The position numbers and the translations under genes are program-made. DNA of 40,527 nucleotides, from the NCBI GenBank assembly GCA_021775575.1, contig JAJFHO010000253.1:1-40527 (forward strand), written 5' to 3'. Numbering within the stretch: the first letter of the stretch is position 1; the number at the start of each line of letters is the position of its first letter. Below are positions 7,311 to 14,520 of the stretch, in pieces. Source of the DNA: Hyphomicrobiales bacterium. GTDB taxonomy: Bacteria; Pseudomonadota; Alphaproteobacteria; Rhizobiales; Methyloligellaceae. The notes beneath the pieces are model-generated. The model was not told the origin of the DNA. It was given only the letters and a program-made list of their open reading frames with translations, and ran no database searches.

Positions 7311-7961
7311 ATGAACACATTTCCGCCCGCGCTACTCAGAGGCTATAGCGAATTCAGAGACGGCCGGTTCGCTCTTGAAAGAGAACGCTATCGAGGTCTT
7401 GCCGATCAAGGCCAGACGCCCGAGATCCTGGTGATAGCCTGCTGCGATTCCCGTACGGCGCCGGAGACGGTTTTCAATGCCCGCCCAGGCGAAATTTTCG
7501 TAATGCGAAATGTTGCCAATCTCGTGCCGCCCTATAAGCCGGATGGTGAATATCACGGTACCTCGGCTGCTCTCGAATTCGCTGTCCAGAGCCTCAAGGT
7601 GAAGCATATCGTCGTGCTGGGTCATGGCCGCTGCGGCGGCGTCAAGGCGGTGCTCGATCCGGCGGTCGATCCTCTCTCGCCAGGCGATTTCATCGGCAAG
7701 TGGATGGAACTGCTCGCCCCCGCTGCAGAGGCGACCGGCGCAAACCAGTGGATGACGGGCGCGGAGCGGCAGACGGCTCTGGAACGTATTTCCATCCGCC
7801 ATTCGATCGCCAACCTCCGCACTTTCCCCTGCATTTCCGTTCTGGAGGGCAAGGGACGGGTGAGCCTGCATGGCGCGTGGTTCGATATATCGACCGGGGA
7901 ATTGTGGGTGCTCGACGCTGAAACCGGCGACTTTTGCTGCCCGTCGCCAGAAGGCGAGTGA
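7311..7961 (+). CDS. Beta-carbonic anhydrase
   Basis: Zinc enzyme interconverting carbon dioxide and bicarbonate in the cytoplasm. Zinc ligands are visible: Cys44 in the C-x-D-x-R motif (CCDSR), and His105 and Cys108 in LGHGRCGG. The dyad Asp46/Arg48 is intact. At 216 residues it has the usual length. The start at 7311 (MNTFPPALLRGY) matches where family members begin; in-frame ATGs at 7284 and 7290 would add up to 9 residues, and none has a good ribosome-binding site. It is divergent from the CNT gene and converges on a CBS-pair gene. Its low-CO2 anabolic role is family knowledge. Confidence 0.93.
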   Translation: MNTFPPALLRGYSEFRDGRFALERERYRGLADQGQTPEILVIACCDSRTAPETVFNARPGEIFVMRNVANLVPPYKPDGEYHGTSAALEFAVQSLKVKHIVVLGHGRCGGVKAVLDPAVDPLSPGDFIGKWMELLAPAAEATGANQWMTGAERQTALERISIRHSIANLRTFPCISVLEGKGRVSLHGAWFDISTGELWVLDAETGDFCCPSPEGE

Positions 7962-7991
7962 AATAGCGACCGCCCGCCGTTTTGAGTCCGC

Positions 7992-8408
7992 TCAGCCTTC
8001 GGACTGTTCTATGGGGATATTCTGCTCGCCCAGAACGCTCTTGACCAGATCGCCTATCGAGACAAAGCCGATCAGCTTCTTTTTCTCCAGCACCGGGAGA
8101 TGGCGTACCTTCTTGGCCGTCATGAGCGCCAGACATTCGACCGCCGATTGCTCCGGCCGCGCGCAGACAACGCGAGAGGACATGATGTCCCGGACCGGTG
8201 TTTCCAGCGATGTCCGTCCTTTTAGAATGACATGGCGCGTATAGTCGCGTTCGCTGATGATGCCGACAAGCTTCTCGTCCTCCAGCACGACCAGCGCCCC
8301 CGTATTTTTTTTCATGAGTTCCGTGATGGCGTTATAGACGGAATCATCGGGGTCGATCGACCAAACGTTGCTGCCCTTTTGATCGAGGATTTGCTGTATC
8401 GTCGCCAT
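7992..8408 (-). CDS. CBS-domain pair protein
   Basis: 138 residues made up of two tandem CBS domains (about 8-65 and 73-130). Each shows the typical pattern of an ADP/AMP-binding Bateman module: ALVVLEDEKLVGIISERDY in the first and HLPVLEKKKLIGFVSIGDL in the second. Such stand-alone modules sense adenine nucleotides and regulate a partner, but no partner gene is adjacent. GGAGGTGGG directly before the ATG is a strong ribosome-binding site. The inverted repeat TTGTGA-N13-TCACAA (8431-8455) lies just upstream and may be an operator. Domain assignment is firm; the role is unknown. Confidence 0.9.
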   Translation of the reverse strand: MATIQQILDQKGSNVWSIDPDDSVYNAITELMKKNTGALVVLEDEKLVGIISERDYTRHVILKGRTSLETPVRDIMSSRVVCARPEQSAVECLALMTAKKVRHLPVLEKKKLIGFVSIGDLVKSVLGEQNIPIEQSEG

Positions 8409-8532
8409 CCCACCTCCGTGGCATCATAGGTTGTGAGCAAGAAACGCTATCACAAGCGGCGTTCCTCCACAAAGAAGCTCCCGCTGGGGGCGGATATGCC
8501 GCAATGCCGCTCATTACAATCATGGTCTTGGG

Positions 8533-8560
8533 TTGACCCGTTCAATGATCTATCTAGTAC
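8533..8560 (+). promoter_or_regulatory. Possible hemH promoter
   Basis: TTGACC (8533-8538) and TAGTAC (8555-8560) are spaced by 16 bases in front of the ferrochelatase gene, with a GGAGG ribosome-binding site at about 8580-8584. The -10 is poor. I see no Fur, Irr or RirA-like site in the 180 bases between the divergent CBS gene and hemH. Confidence 0.3.
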
Positions 8561-8593
8561 GGCGACGCGCATGCATTGCCGGAGGTTAGCGAC

Positions 8594-9655
8594 ATGAACA
8601 AGCCGAAACGCGCCAACGAGTTCGCGCCCGACGCCCGCTTCACCCCGGCGGGCCACCCGCGCCCCGCGATCGGTAAAGTCGGCGTGCTGCTCATCAATCT
8701 CGGCACGCCGGACGCGACCGATTACTGGTCCATGCGCCGCTATCTAAAAGAGTTCCTGTCCGACGCCCGCGTGATCGAGGTCAACCGGGTCCTGTGGTGG
8801 TTTATCCTCAACGGACCGGTGCTTCTGAAGCGCCCCTCGTCTTCGGGTGAAGCCTATCGTTCGATCTGGAATGAGGAGCTTGACGAGTCACCGCTCAGGA
8901 CCATTACCCGCGCTCAGGGCGAAAAACTTGCCAAGGCCTTCCAAGAGAATGAGCGCATCGTCGTCGACTGGGGGATGCGCTATGGCAACCCGTCGACGAA
9001 ATCGCGTATCGAAGCGCTTAAAGCGCAGGGCTGCGAGCGTATTTTGCTCTTTGCGCTCTATCCCCAATATGCCGCCGCCACGATGGCGACCGCCTATGAC
9101 AAGGCATTCGATGTCTTGAAGGAAATGCGCTGGCAGCCGGCGATCCGCACCGTGCCGCCCTATCACGACGATCCGGCCTATATCGACGCGTTGGCGAAAT
9201 CGCTCAAAAGCCATGTCACCAAGCTGAAATGGAGGCCGGACGTGATCCTCGCCTCCTTTCACGGCCTGCCAATTGAATATTTCGAGAAGGGCGACCCCTA
9301 TCACTGCCATTGCGCCAAGACGACGCGGCTGCTGCGCGAAAAACTCGGCTGGAGTGAAGATTATCTGCGCATGACCTTTCAATCCCGTTTCGGCAAGGCG
9401 GAATGGCTCCAGCCCTATACGATCGAGACCGTGGAAGCCTTGGCGCGGGAGGGGATAAAAAATCTGGCGATTGTCATGCCCGGCTTCGCCGCCGACTGTA
9501 TTGAGACATTGTTTGAAATCGATGTCGAGAACCGCGAAGTCTTTGAAGAGCATGGCGGTGAAAATTTCGCCGCCATCCCCTGCCTGAACGATTCAGCGGA
9601 AGGCATAAAGGTAATCCGGGCAGTCGTTGAGCGGGAGCTTGGCGGTTGGATATAA
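8594..9655 (+). CDS. hemH: Ferrochelatase
   Basis: Terminal enzyme of protoheme synthesis, inserting ferrous iron into protoporphyrin IX; 353 residues. Family hallmarks are [14 protein letters not shown] near residue 30, the catalytic His223 in [10 protein letters not shown], and Glu304 in the [13 protein letters not shown] segment. The segment after [15 protein letters not shown] is typical. Cysteines occur at YHCHC, ADCIE and IPCLN; some alphaproteobacterial ferrochelatases bind a [2Fe-2S] cluster, but I cannot decide that here. The ATG at 8594 follows GGAGG; an upstream in-frame TTG at 8576 is not favoured. The yaiI-like gene starts 26 bases after the stop. Confidence 0.96.
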   Translation: MNKPKRANEFAPDARFTPAGHPRPAIGKVGVLLINLGTPDATDYWSMRRYLKEFLSDARVIEVNRVLWWFILNGPVLLKRPSSSGEAYRSIWNEELDESPLRTITRAQGEKLAKAFQENERIVVDWGMRYGNPSTKSRIEALKAQGCERILLFALYPQYAAATMATAYDKAFDVLKEMRWQPAIRTVPPYHDDPAYIDALAKSLKSHVTKLKWRPDVILASFHGLPIEYFEKGDPYHCHCAKTTRLLREKLGWSEDYLRMTFQSRFGKAEWLQPYTIETVEALAREGIKNLAIVMPGFAADCIETLFEIDVENREVFEEHGGENFAAIPCLNDSAEGIKVIRAVVERELGGWI

Positions 9656-9681
9656 CGCAAAACGACCAGGCCGCCACTCTC

Positions 9682-10158
9682 ATGACCTCTTCCAAACCGA
9701 TTACCGTCTATATCGACGCCGATGCCTGTCCGGTGAAGAACGAGATTTATCGCGTGGCGGAGCGCTATGGGCTCACGGTTTTTGTCGTCGCCAACGCCTA
9801 TATCAATGTGCCGCGCACGCCGATGATCGAGCGCGTGGTCGTCGAGGAAGGACCGGACGTTGCCGACGACTGGATCGCCGAGCGCGCGGGCGCCGGCGAC
9901 ATTGTCATAACCGCTGACGTGCCGTTGGCGAGCCGCTGCGTGAAGGCCGGCGCGGGCGTTATTTCGCCCAAGGGCAAGCTGTTTGACGAGGCCTCTATGG
10001 GGCTGGCGCTGGCGACGCGCAACCTGATGGACGATTTGCGTTCGGCGGGTGAAATTACCGGCGGACCAAAACCCTTCTCGCCGCGGGACCGCTCGGCCTT
10101 TCTCTCGGCGCTGGACCTGGCCGTGGTTCATCTCAAACGGGAAGGGTTTGGTGCGTAA
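9682..10158 (+). CDS. YaiI/YqxD family protein (UPF0178, DUF188)
   Basis: 158 residues of the conserved UPF0178 family, related to PIN-like nucleases but of unproven activity. The family signature [20 protein letters not shown] lies at the N-terminus, with the further acidic motif [11 protein letters not shown] and the segment SPKGKLFDE. These acidic residues are in positions that could bind a metal. The ATG at 9682 is placed just before the conserved core; an in-frame TTG at 9646 overlaps the end of hemH and would give translational coupling. It is likely co-transcribed with hemH. The function should be stated as unknown. Confidence 0.88.
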   Translation: MTSSKPITVYIDADACPVKNEIYRVAERYGLTVFVVANAYINVPRTPMIERVVVEEGPDVADDWIAERAGAGDIVITADVPLASRCVKAGAGVISPKGKLFDEASMGLALATRNLMDDLRSAGEITGGPKPFSPRDRSAFLSALDLAVVHLKREGFGA

Positions 10159-10212
10159 AGGCGGGCTGCCGCCGCGGCGCTTGCGCAGCAGCACAGCAGA
10201 ATATGTCGGGCG

Positions 10213-11373
10213 TTAGGCCGGACGGTCGATCAGATTGACGATCTCCTCGCGCCGGGCCATGGCATCGCTATAGCCCAATTCGATAAGCTCGTTGACGTAA
10301 CGAGGCTCGAACAGCAGATAACTCGCCAGTCTCCATCCGTGGTCCCAGGCGCCGACGCCGCGCAGAAGCATACGGACCGTGCGGGGAATATCATGGGCGT
10401 GCCGTCCGGCAATTTCGCGCATGTCCTGCGACGGCTCGATGGTGAGAATCTGTATTTCACGCAATTGCGTTGCCCTGCGCTTGGCAGCGGGTAGCAGGGA
10501 AATTGTCTCATTCACCCGGCAAAGTCTCTCTGTATCGGCCTGCAGGTTGTCCAGGAAAAGCAGATCGAGCATGTAGCCGCCAAGGTCGCCTAGCGAGGGA
10601 TATTCAACACAAGAGACGGAATCTGGCACCTCGTCGAGTTTCGTGTCCCGCGCGCCGATGACCAGGATCCGGTCGGCGCCCAGATGGACTGCCGGGCTCA
10701 GCGGCGATGTCAGCCGCAGCGACCCGTCGCCATAATACTCCTGGCCGATGCGCTGCGCTCGAAACAGGAATGGCAGTGACGAGGAGGCCATCAAGTGATG
10801 AACGCCGATGGTGTCGCGCACGCCTTCGCGGCGCATTCTGCCCCACTCCGCAACATCGTCGGCCCCTTGAAAAAAAGTCACTGCTTTTCCACGCGCATAA
10901 CCCGATGCAGTTATGCCGACCGCTCTCAATGCACCAGTGGATATCGCCGCGTCGATCCGCGAGAAATCAAGCGTCCGACCGAGCAATTCCTGCAGCGGTT
11001 TGCTGTCCAGCAAGCATTTCGGATTTGCCACACCCAGCCCGCCGAAGATCAGCGACGCCAGCCAGCGCAACCCGTTGCCCGCGACCGCTCCGAAATCGGT
11101 GCGGTAGACATTGTTTGCATGAAGCTGCGACCACATAGTGGCCAGTCTGGAAGCCCCCAGTGTGTAGTTGGCTGCATGGCTGGCCACGACGGCCGCGTTA
11201 ATTGCGCCGACCGAGGTTCCCGTGACGATTGGAAACGGGTTGGTTTTCCGGGGCACAAATGTAGCAATAGCCTTTAGAACACCAACCTGGTAAGCGCCGC
11301 GCGCGCCGCCGCCCGGCAGCACTAGGCCCGTACACGATCCGTGTTGCGCCTGGTTTTTCTTGTTCGCGCCCAT
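10213..11373 (-). CDS. Patatin-like phospholipase
   Basis: Putative acyl hydrolase of the patatin family, 386 residues. The oxyanion-hole motif GGGARGAYQVGVL is at residues 21-33, the nucleophile Ser54 is in GTSVGA, and Asp216 is in YGDGSLR, the DGS/DGG half of the Ser-Asp dyad. A DUF3336-type N-terminal extension is absent. The C-terminal part (about 250-386) is helical and shared with a common proteobacterial patatin subgroup. There is no signal peptide, so it is probably cytoplasmic or peripheral. The start is uncertain: ATG at 11373 is chosen, with an in-frame GTG at 11424; neither has a convincing ribosome-binding site. Substrate unknown. Confidence 0.88.
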   Translation of the reverse strand: MGANKKNQAQHGSCTGLVLPGGGARGAYQVGVLKAIATFVPRKTNPFPIVTGTSVGAINAAVVASHAANYTLGASRLATMWSQLHANNVYRTDFGAVAGNGLRWLASLIFGGLGVANPKCLLDSKPLQELLGRTLDFSRIDAAISTGALRAVGITASGYARGKAVTFFQGADDVAEWGRMRREGVRDTIGVHHLMASSSLPFLFRAQRIGQEYYGDGSLRLTSPLSPAVHLGADRILVIGARDTKLDEVPDSVSCVEYPSLGDLGGYMLDLLFLDNLQADTERLCRVNETISLLPAAKRRATQLREIQILTIEPSQDMREIAGRHAHDIPRTVRMLLRGVGAWDHGWRLASYLLFEPRYVNELIELGYSDAMARREEIVNLIDRPA

Positions 11374-11598
11374 CGCAGTGTGTCCGTACCGCTGGTTACC
11401 GACCTCAGGGCGACATTCGCTCACAAAACGAGTGGACAGTCCATCTCGCGCTGAGCAATGTCACGGCTCTGTGAGGGAGCTATTTTCCAGCACACGTCAT
11501 ACTGCCGGAGGCGGACGCTCAGGCGGATTCTGATGGCGGTGTCAAGGAAACGGGTGCAAGGGGAATGGTTGCACGGCGTAGCGGGGTGAAAGAAATTT

Positions 11599-11650
11599 GC
11601 GGGCAGGCCGCCCGCGCGGAACATATCGTCCGCGACCGCCGCCTGCCCGC
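11599..11650 (-). terminator. Nested hairpin, likely terminator of the 66-aa peptide gene
   Basis: Outer arms GCGGGCAGGC (11599-11608) and GCCTGCCCGC (11641-11650) pair over 10 bases. Inside them, CGCGGA (11615-11620) and TCCGCG (11629-11634) pair around an 8-base loop, leaving symmetric 6-base internal loops. It begins about 30 bases downstream of the stop of the minus-strand gene at 11680. On that strand it is followed by only a loose T-rich run (AAATTTCTTTC), so intrinsic termination is plausible but not certain. Confidence 0.4.
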
Positions 11651-11679
11651 GCCGCCCCGTCAGGACGGGATGATGGCTG

Positions 11680-11880
11680 TTATCCTTCCTTCTTCTTGCA
11701 CTTCTTGGTCTCAGCGTCCCGGATCTCGCCTTCCTTGCACTTCTCCATTTCGTCGGCGAATACGACGGACGTACCGCTCACCGCCGCGGGAACAACGCTC
11801 TTTGAGACCGTGGCTCCAGCCGGTCCCGAAAAGGCAAATGCAAATGCCAGAGCGGTCAACGCAAGTGTCGTCTTCGTCAT
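11680..11880 (-). CDS. Small exported Lys-rich peptide with C-x2-G-x9-C motif (66 aa)
   Basis: 66 residues. A Sec-type signal peptide (MTKTTLALTALAFAFAF) ends near AGA-TVS at residue 23. The mature part is short and ends in a strongly basic tail. It contains CKEGEIRDAETKKC, two cysteines spaced C-x2-G-x9-C, able to form one disulfide in the periplasm. GAGGTG precedes the ATG at a good distance. Downstream is a nested hairpin. Upstream lies a 440-base intergenic region with several stem-loops on the same transcript strand. The same motif occurs in the exported peptide at 3818-3976. No family is recognised; export and expression signals support a real gene. Confidence 0.65.
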   Translation of the reverse strand: MTKTTLALTALAFAFAFSGPAGATVSKSVVPAAVSGTSVVFADEMEKCKEGEIRDAETKKCKKKEG

Positions 11881-12321
11881 GTCAAACACCTCACTACTTA
11901 CACATGGGCGCAGCCGCGGGGGGGCTGCGGGCGCGCCCTGGTTGTTGGGGCATCCGTGAGGATGCCCGCGAGCCCGCATCCGCCGCGCGTCAGGCAAGCC
12001 TGGCGGCGGACGGGCTTGAGCCGGTCCAAAAGATTCCTTTTTCAGTACAAGGGCCTCCCCGAAACGGCCCACGGGTAAAACGATAGAGGAAAAAGATGAT
12101 GGGAAGCAGACAGAAGCATGATAGGACGCAGGCCGAAATTTGAATTTTTCGTGGCGTCCGGAGAAAACAGGTGCGGGTTGCCGGGCATGGCTCTGTGCGC
12201 AGACCATAATCCGCGATCCAGGCACTCTGTTCCCGCATGAATGTAGTGCGGGATGCGGCGACGCGGCTGTCGCTCCAGTGGTGGAACGGGGTTTAATCCG
12301 CCGCGCCAGGGGGACAAGCAG
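11881..12321. other. Gene-free 440-bp region packed with stem-loops
   Basis: No convincing coding frame. Inverted repeats are dense: CGCAGCC/GGCTGCG (11909-11929); GGGCATCC-GTGA-GGATGCCC (11948-11967); and a compound hairpin AGCCCG..CCGCCG..CAGGC-AA-GCCTG..CGGCGG..CGGGCT (11971-12016). Further ones are GGGCC/GGCCC (12049-12068), GGACGC..CGAAA/TTTCG..GCGTCC (12124-12159) and CCCGCA/TGCGGG (12232-12252). The first three lie directly upstream of the 66-aa peptide gene on the minus strand, so they may form its 5' leader. On the plus strand the region leads to an EamA transporter. I cannot match it to a known riboswitch or RNA family, nor find a clear promoter. Confidence 0.5.
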
Positions 12322-13200
12322 GTGACGGCAACACACGCAGATCTCAGCCCGCAGATGAAGGGCGTTGTCGCGATGATACTCGCGGCCCTGCTGCTGACGC
12401 TGAATGACGCGATATCGAAATATCTGACCGAGACTTATCCGGTCGGCCAGGTCATCGCGCTGCGGCAATTATGTTCGATGCTGGTTATCCTGCCTTATAT
12501 TCACTGGGTCTCCGGCTGGCGGGCAATCAGCGTGACCAATCGAACGGGCATGGGCATCCGTGCGCTTTGCTTTGTCGCAACCACGGGGTTCATTGTTCTC
12601 AGTTTCAGCCTGCTTCCGCTGGCCCTGGTCACCGCGATAGCGTTCGCCAGCCCGATATTCGTGGTCGCCCTGTCGCGTCTGTTCGCCGGGGAGCATGTCT
12701 CGCGGCGGCGCTGGCTCGCGGTTGTGGCCGGATTTCTCGGCGTTCTGATTATTGTTCGTCCGGGCGGGTCGGACTTCGCGCCGATACTGATATTCCCGGT
12801 GCTGGCGGCCCTGTCGGCCGGAGTCCGAGATGTTGTCACCCGGCGCCTGTCGCGAACCGACAGCTCTATCGGCATTCTCTTCTGGTCGACGCTCGCCGTC
12901 GTGGCCTCGACCTCGCTCACCGCGGTTTGGGGATGGAATCCGGTGCCGCCGGCCGCCGCCGCGTGGCTGGTCCTGAATGGCATTCTGGGCGGTTGCGCCC
13001 ATTTCCTGATTATCGAGTCGTTGCGTCTGGGTGATGCGTCTCTGGTCGCGCCATTCCGCTACACGGGCCTGCTCTGGGCGACGATCCTGGGTTTTCTGAT
13101 CTGGGGCCAGTTCCCGGACAACTGGACGATATTGGGCGCGTTGGTTCTCGTCGCCAGCGGCGTCTATATTATCGAGCGCCAGGCGCATGGCCGGAATTGA
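12322..13200 (+). CDS. EamA-domain (DMT superfamily) transporter
   Basis: Inner-membrane protein of 292 residues with about ten transmembrane helices in two EamA repeats. The first starts near MKGVVAMILAALLLTLNDAI and the second near residue 155 (PVLAALSAGVRDVVTRRLSR). The end of the second repeat shows the usual PFRYTGLLWATILGFLIWGQ and the PDNWTILGALVLVASGVYII signature. The preferred start is a GTG at 12322, preceded by AGGGGGAC, with ATG at 12355 as the alternative. Substrates in this family range from amino acids to metabolites and cannot be assigned. The GlcG-like gene begins 47 bases after its stop, possibly in the same transcript. Confidence 0.88.
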   Translation: MTATHADLSPQMKGVVAMILAALLLTLNDAISKYLTETYPVGQVIALRQLCSMLVILPYIHWVSGWRAISVTNRTGMGIRALCFVATTGFIVLSFSLLPLALVTAIAFASPIFVVALSRLFAGEHVSRRRWLAVVAGFLGVLIIVRPGGSDFAPILIFPVLAALSAGVRDVVTRRLSRTDSSIGILFWSTLAVVASTSLTAVWGWNPVPPAAAAWLVLNGILGGCAHFLIIESLRLGDASLVAPFRYTGLLWATILGFLIWGQFPDNWTILGALVLVASGVYIIERQAHGRN

Positions 13201-13247
13201 CATGGCACGCGACGCGTGCCGCGAAACAAGCAATGAGGAACATAAAG

Positions 13248-13679
13248 ATGGCGGGAATTTCTCTGCAGCAAGCGCGTATGATCATCGCCAAAGCTTTCGC
13301 CAAGGCTGCCGACAAGGGACTCAAGCCGCTTGGTGTGGTTGTGCTGGATGCGGGCGGGCACACCACCGCCTTCGAACGCCAGGACGGGGCCAGCGCCATG
13401 CGCTTTAAGATCGCGCATGGCAAAGCCTATGGCGCCATCGCCATGGGCCTTGGCTCGCGCGCGCTATACGAGCGGGTGCAAAAACAGCCCTATTTTCTCA
13501 ACGCGATAAACGCGCTGGCCGATGGCGCCCTGGTGCCGGTGCCGGGCGGCGTTCTCGTGCGGGGCGCCCAGGGACAAATTATCGGCGCGGTCGGCATTAC
13601 CGGCGACAGCTCGGAGAATGACGAGGCTTGCGCCATCGCCGGCATCGAGGCGGCGGGGCTCACACCGGATGCCGGCTGA
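13248..13679 (+). CDS. GlcG/HbpS family heme-binding-like protein
   Basis: 143 residues of the GlcG/HbpS family (PF03928). Typical elements are the N-terminal helix ISLQQARMIIAKAFAKA, the strand GVVVLDAGGHTTAFERQDG, and the C-terminal GAVGITGDSSENDEACAIAG. Some family members bind heme extracellularly (HbpS) or are encoded with glycolate genes (GlcG), but no signal peptide or glycolate gene is seen, so this copy is probably cytosolic. The ATG at 13248 is chosen because GAGGAA sits 7 bases before it; an in-frame ATG at 13233 is the alternative. It converges on the next gene with an 18-base gap. Confidence 0.88.
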   Translation: MAGISLQQARMIIAKAFAKAADKGLKPLGVVVLDAGGHTTAFERQDGASAMRFKIAHGKAYGAIAMGLGSRALYERVQKQPYFLNAINALADGALVPVPGGVLVRGAQGQIIGAVGITGDSSENDEACAIAGIEAAGLTPDAG

Positions 13680-13697
13680 GCCCACGCCTCTCGGCCT

Positions 13698-14123
13698 TCA
13701 ATATTCCTCGACGTCCGGATTGTCCTTGAAGAAGCGGTGCTTCATTTCGGAAAGCTCGGTCTGGCGCATCGCCTGTTTCACCAGCCGCTCGTAATTGCGA
13801 TCCCATTGCTTATACATCTTGGCATTGAGCGACAGGCTCTTCATCGCGGCGATGTCGGGATCGAGCGTGCGCGAGCGGCGGGCATCGTCGCGCAAATCGT
13901 CCTTTTTCCAGGCGGGAATGCCCATATCTTTATGGGCCTGCCACAGGCTTCGCATATTGGGCGTCAGATCCGGCGCGACGATGCCGGTATAGAGGGAATC
14001 TCCGTGCAGGCTTATCCCGGCGGCCTGCATCTGTGCTTCTTCCATCGCCTTCGTCGCGATCTCCTTTGCGGCCAACGGAGAGGCGGCCGCTACACCGAGG
14101 AATTTACGTCGATCGAGTTTCAT
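13698..14123 (-). CDS. Tat-exported hypothetical protein
   Basis: 141 residues, product not recognised. It starts with a twin-arginine signal, DRRKFLGVAAASPLAAK. The mature domain is hydrophilic and helical, with many charged and aromatic residues (WDRNYERLVKQAM, HRFFKDNPDVEEY) and no cysteine. GGAAAGGGGAGA before the ATG is a strong ribosome-binding site. A perfect -35 TTGACA lies on this strand at 14174-14179, though its -10 is weak. It shows no obvious similarity to the other Tat-exported protein at 3362-3805 beyond the signal. Tat export is well supported; the function is unknown. Confidence 0.65.
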   Translation of the reverse strand: MKLDRRKFLGVAAASPLAAKEIATKAMEEAQMQAAGISLHGDSLYTGIVAPDLTPNMRSLWQAHKDMGIPAWKKDDLRDDARRSRTLDPDIAAMKSLSLNAKMYKQWDRNYERLVKQAMRQTELSEMKHRFFKDNPDVEEY

Positions 14124-14453
14124 ACTTCTCCCCTTTCCGACCGGGCGGCAGACATGCCGCGCGGTCCATTGCTGTCAACGTCTGTTGCGTGTTGAGAGAA
14201 TGCGGGGAGGGCCTGACAAGGCCTCATCCGTCAGTATTGGCTTCGATGCATCCCGAGCGCGCCACAATATAACGCGCGCTCGCACCGAAAAAAAATCGCT
14301 GCCGGCATCCAGCGACGCCGACATTAATATACCGGCCGGATTAGCAGCGGGCCGCCGGTCCGTCAATAAAGGGACTCAGGCTCGCCGCTCCGGCCTTGTT
14401 TGCATGTATGAACTGAGCGGGCCTCCCGCAAGGGCCGGGACGGGCGTAACGTC
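14124..14453. other. Gene-free region with an orphan terminator and a GC-rich hairpin
   Basis: No coding frame stands out. It contains a minus-strand intrinsic terminator (14288-14315, described separately). It also has a perfect 9-base stem, CGAGCGCGC (14254-14262) with GCGCGCTCG (14274-14282), around an AT-rich 11-base loop, and a weaker stem at 14207-14225 (GAGG-GCCT / AGGCCTC). The last part leads into the promoter of the SPFH gene. Confidence 0.5.
14288..14315 (-). terminator. Strong intrinsic terminator without an obvious upstream gene
   Basis: Read on the minus strand, TCGCTG-N8-CAGCGA forms a 6-base stem followed immediately by eight T residues. No minus-strand gene lies between it and the SPFH gene on the plus strand at 14521. 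The transcript it ends would have to start within the previous 200 or so bases, or be antisense to the SPFH gene. This makes a small RNA of roughly 100-200 bases the simplest explanation. Confidence 0.6.
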
Positions 14454-14482
14454 TTAACAGACAAGCTCATAAACCCTAGATA
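14454..14482 (+). promoter_or_regulatory. Promoter of the SPFH-NfeD operon
   Basis: TTAACA (14454-14459) and TAGATA (14477-14482) are separated by 17 bases, in front of the SPFH gene at 14521. A GTGAGGG ribosome-binding site follows at 14507-14513. The expected leader is about 32 bases. Confidence 0.45.
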
Positions 14483-14520
14483 TAGTCCAGACAGGTTTCA
14501 ATCGCGGTGAGGGTCATCCC

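Noticed and set aside
11990-12238. An 82-codon minus-strand frame within the hairpin region.
   Set aside because: No ribosome-binding site, irregular composition, and its body overlaps the strongest palindromes.
11680-12468. A 262-codon open frame on the minus strand extending upstream of the 66-aa peptide.
   Set aside because: The extra N-terminal part crosses the hairpin region and part of the EamA gene, lacks protein-like composition, and the internal ATG at 11880 has its own ribosome-binding site and signal peptide.
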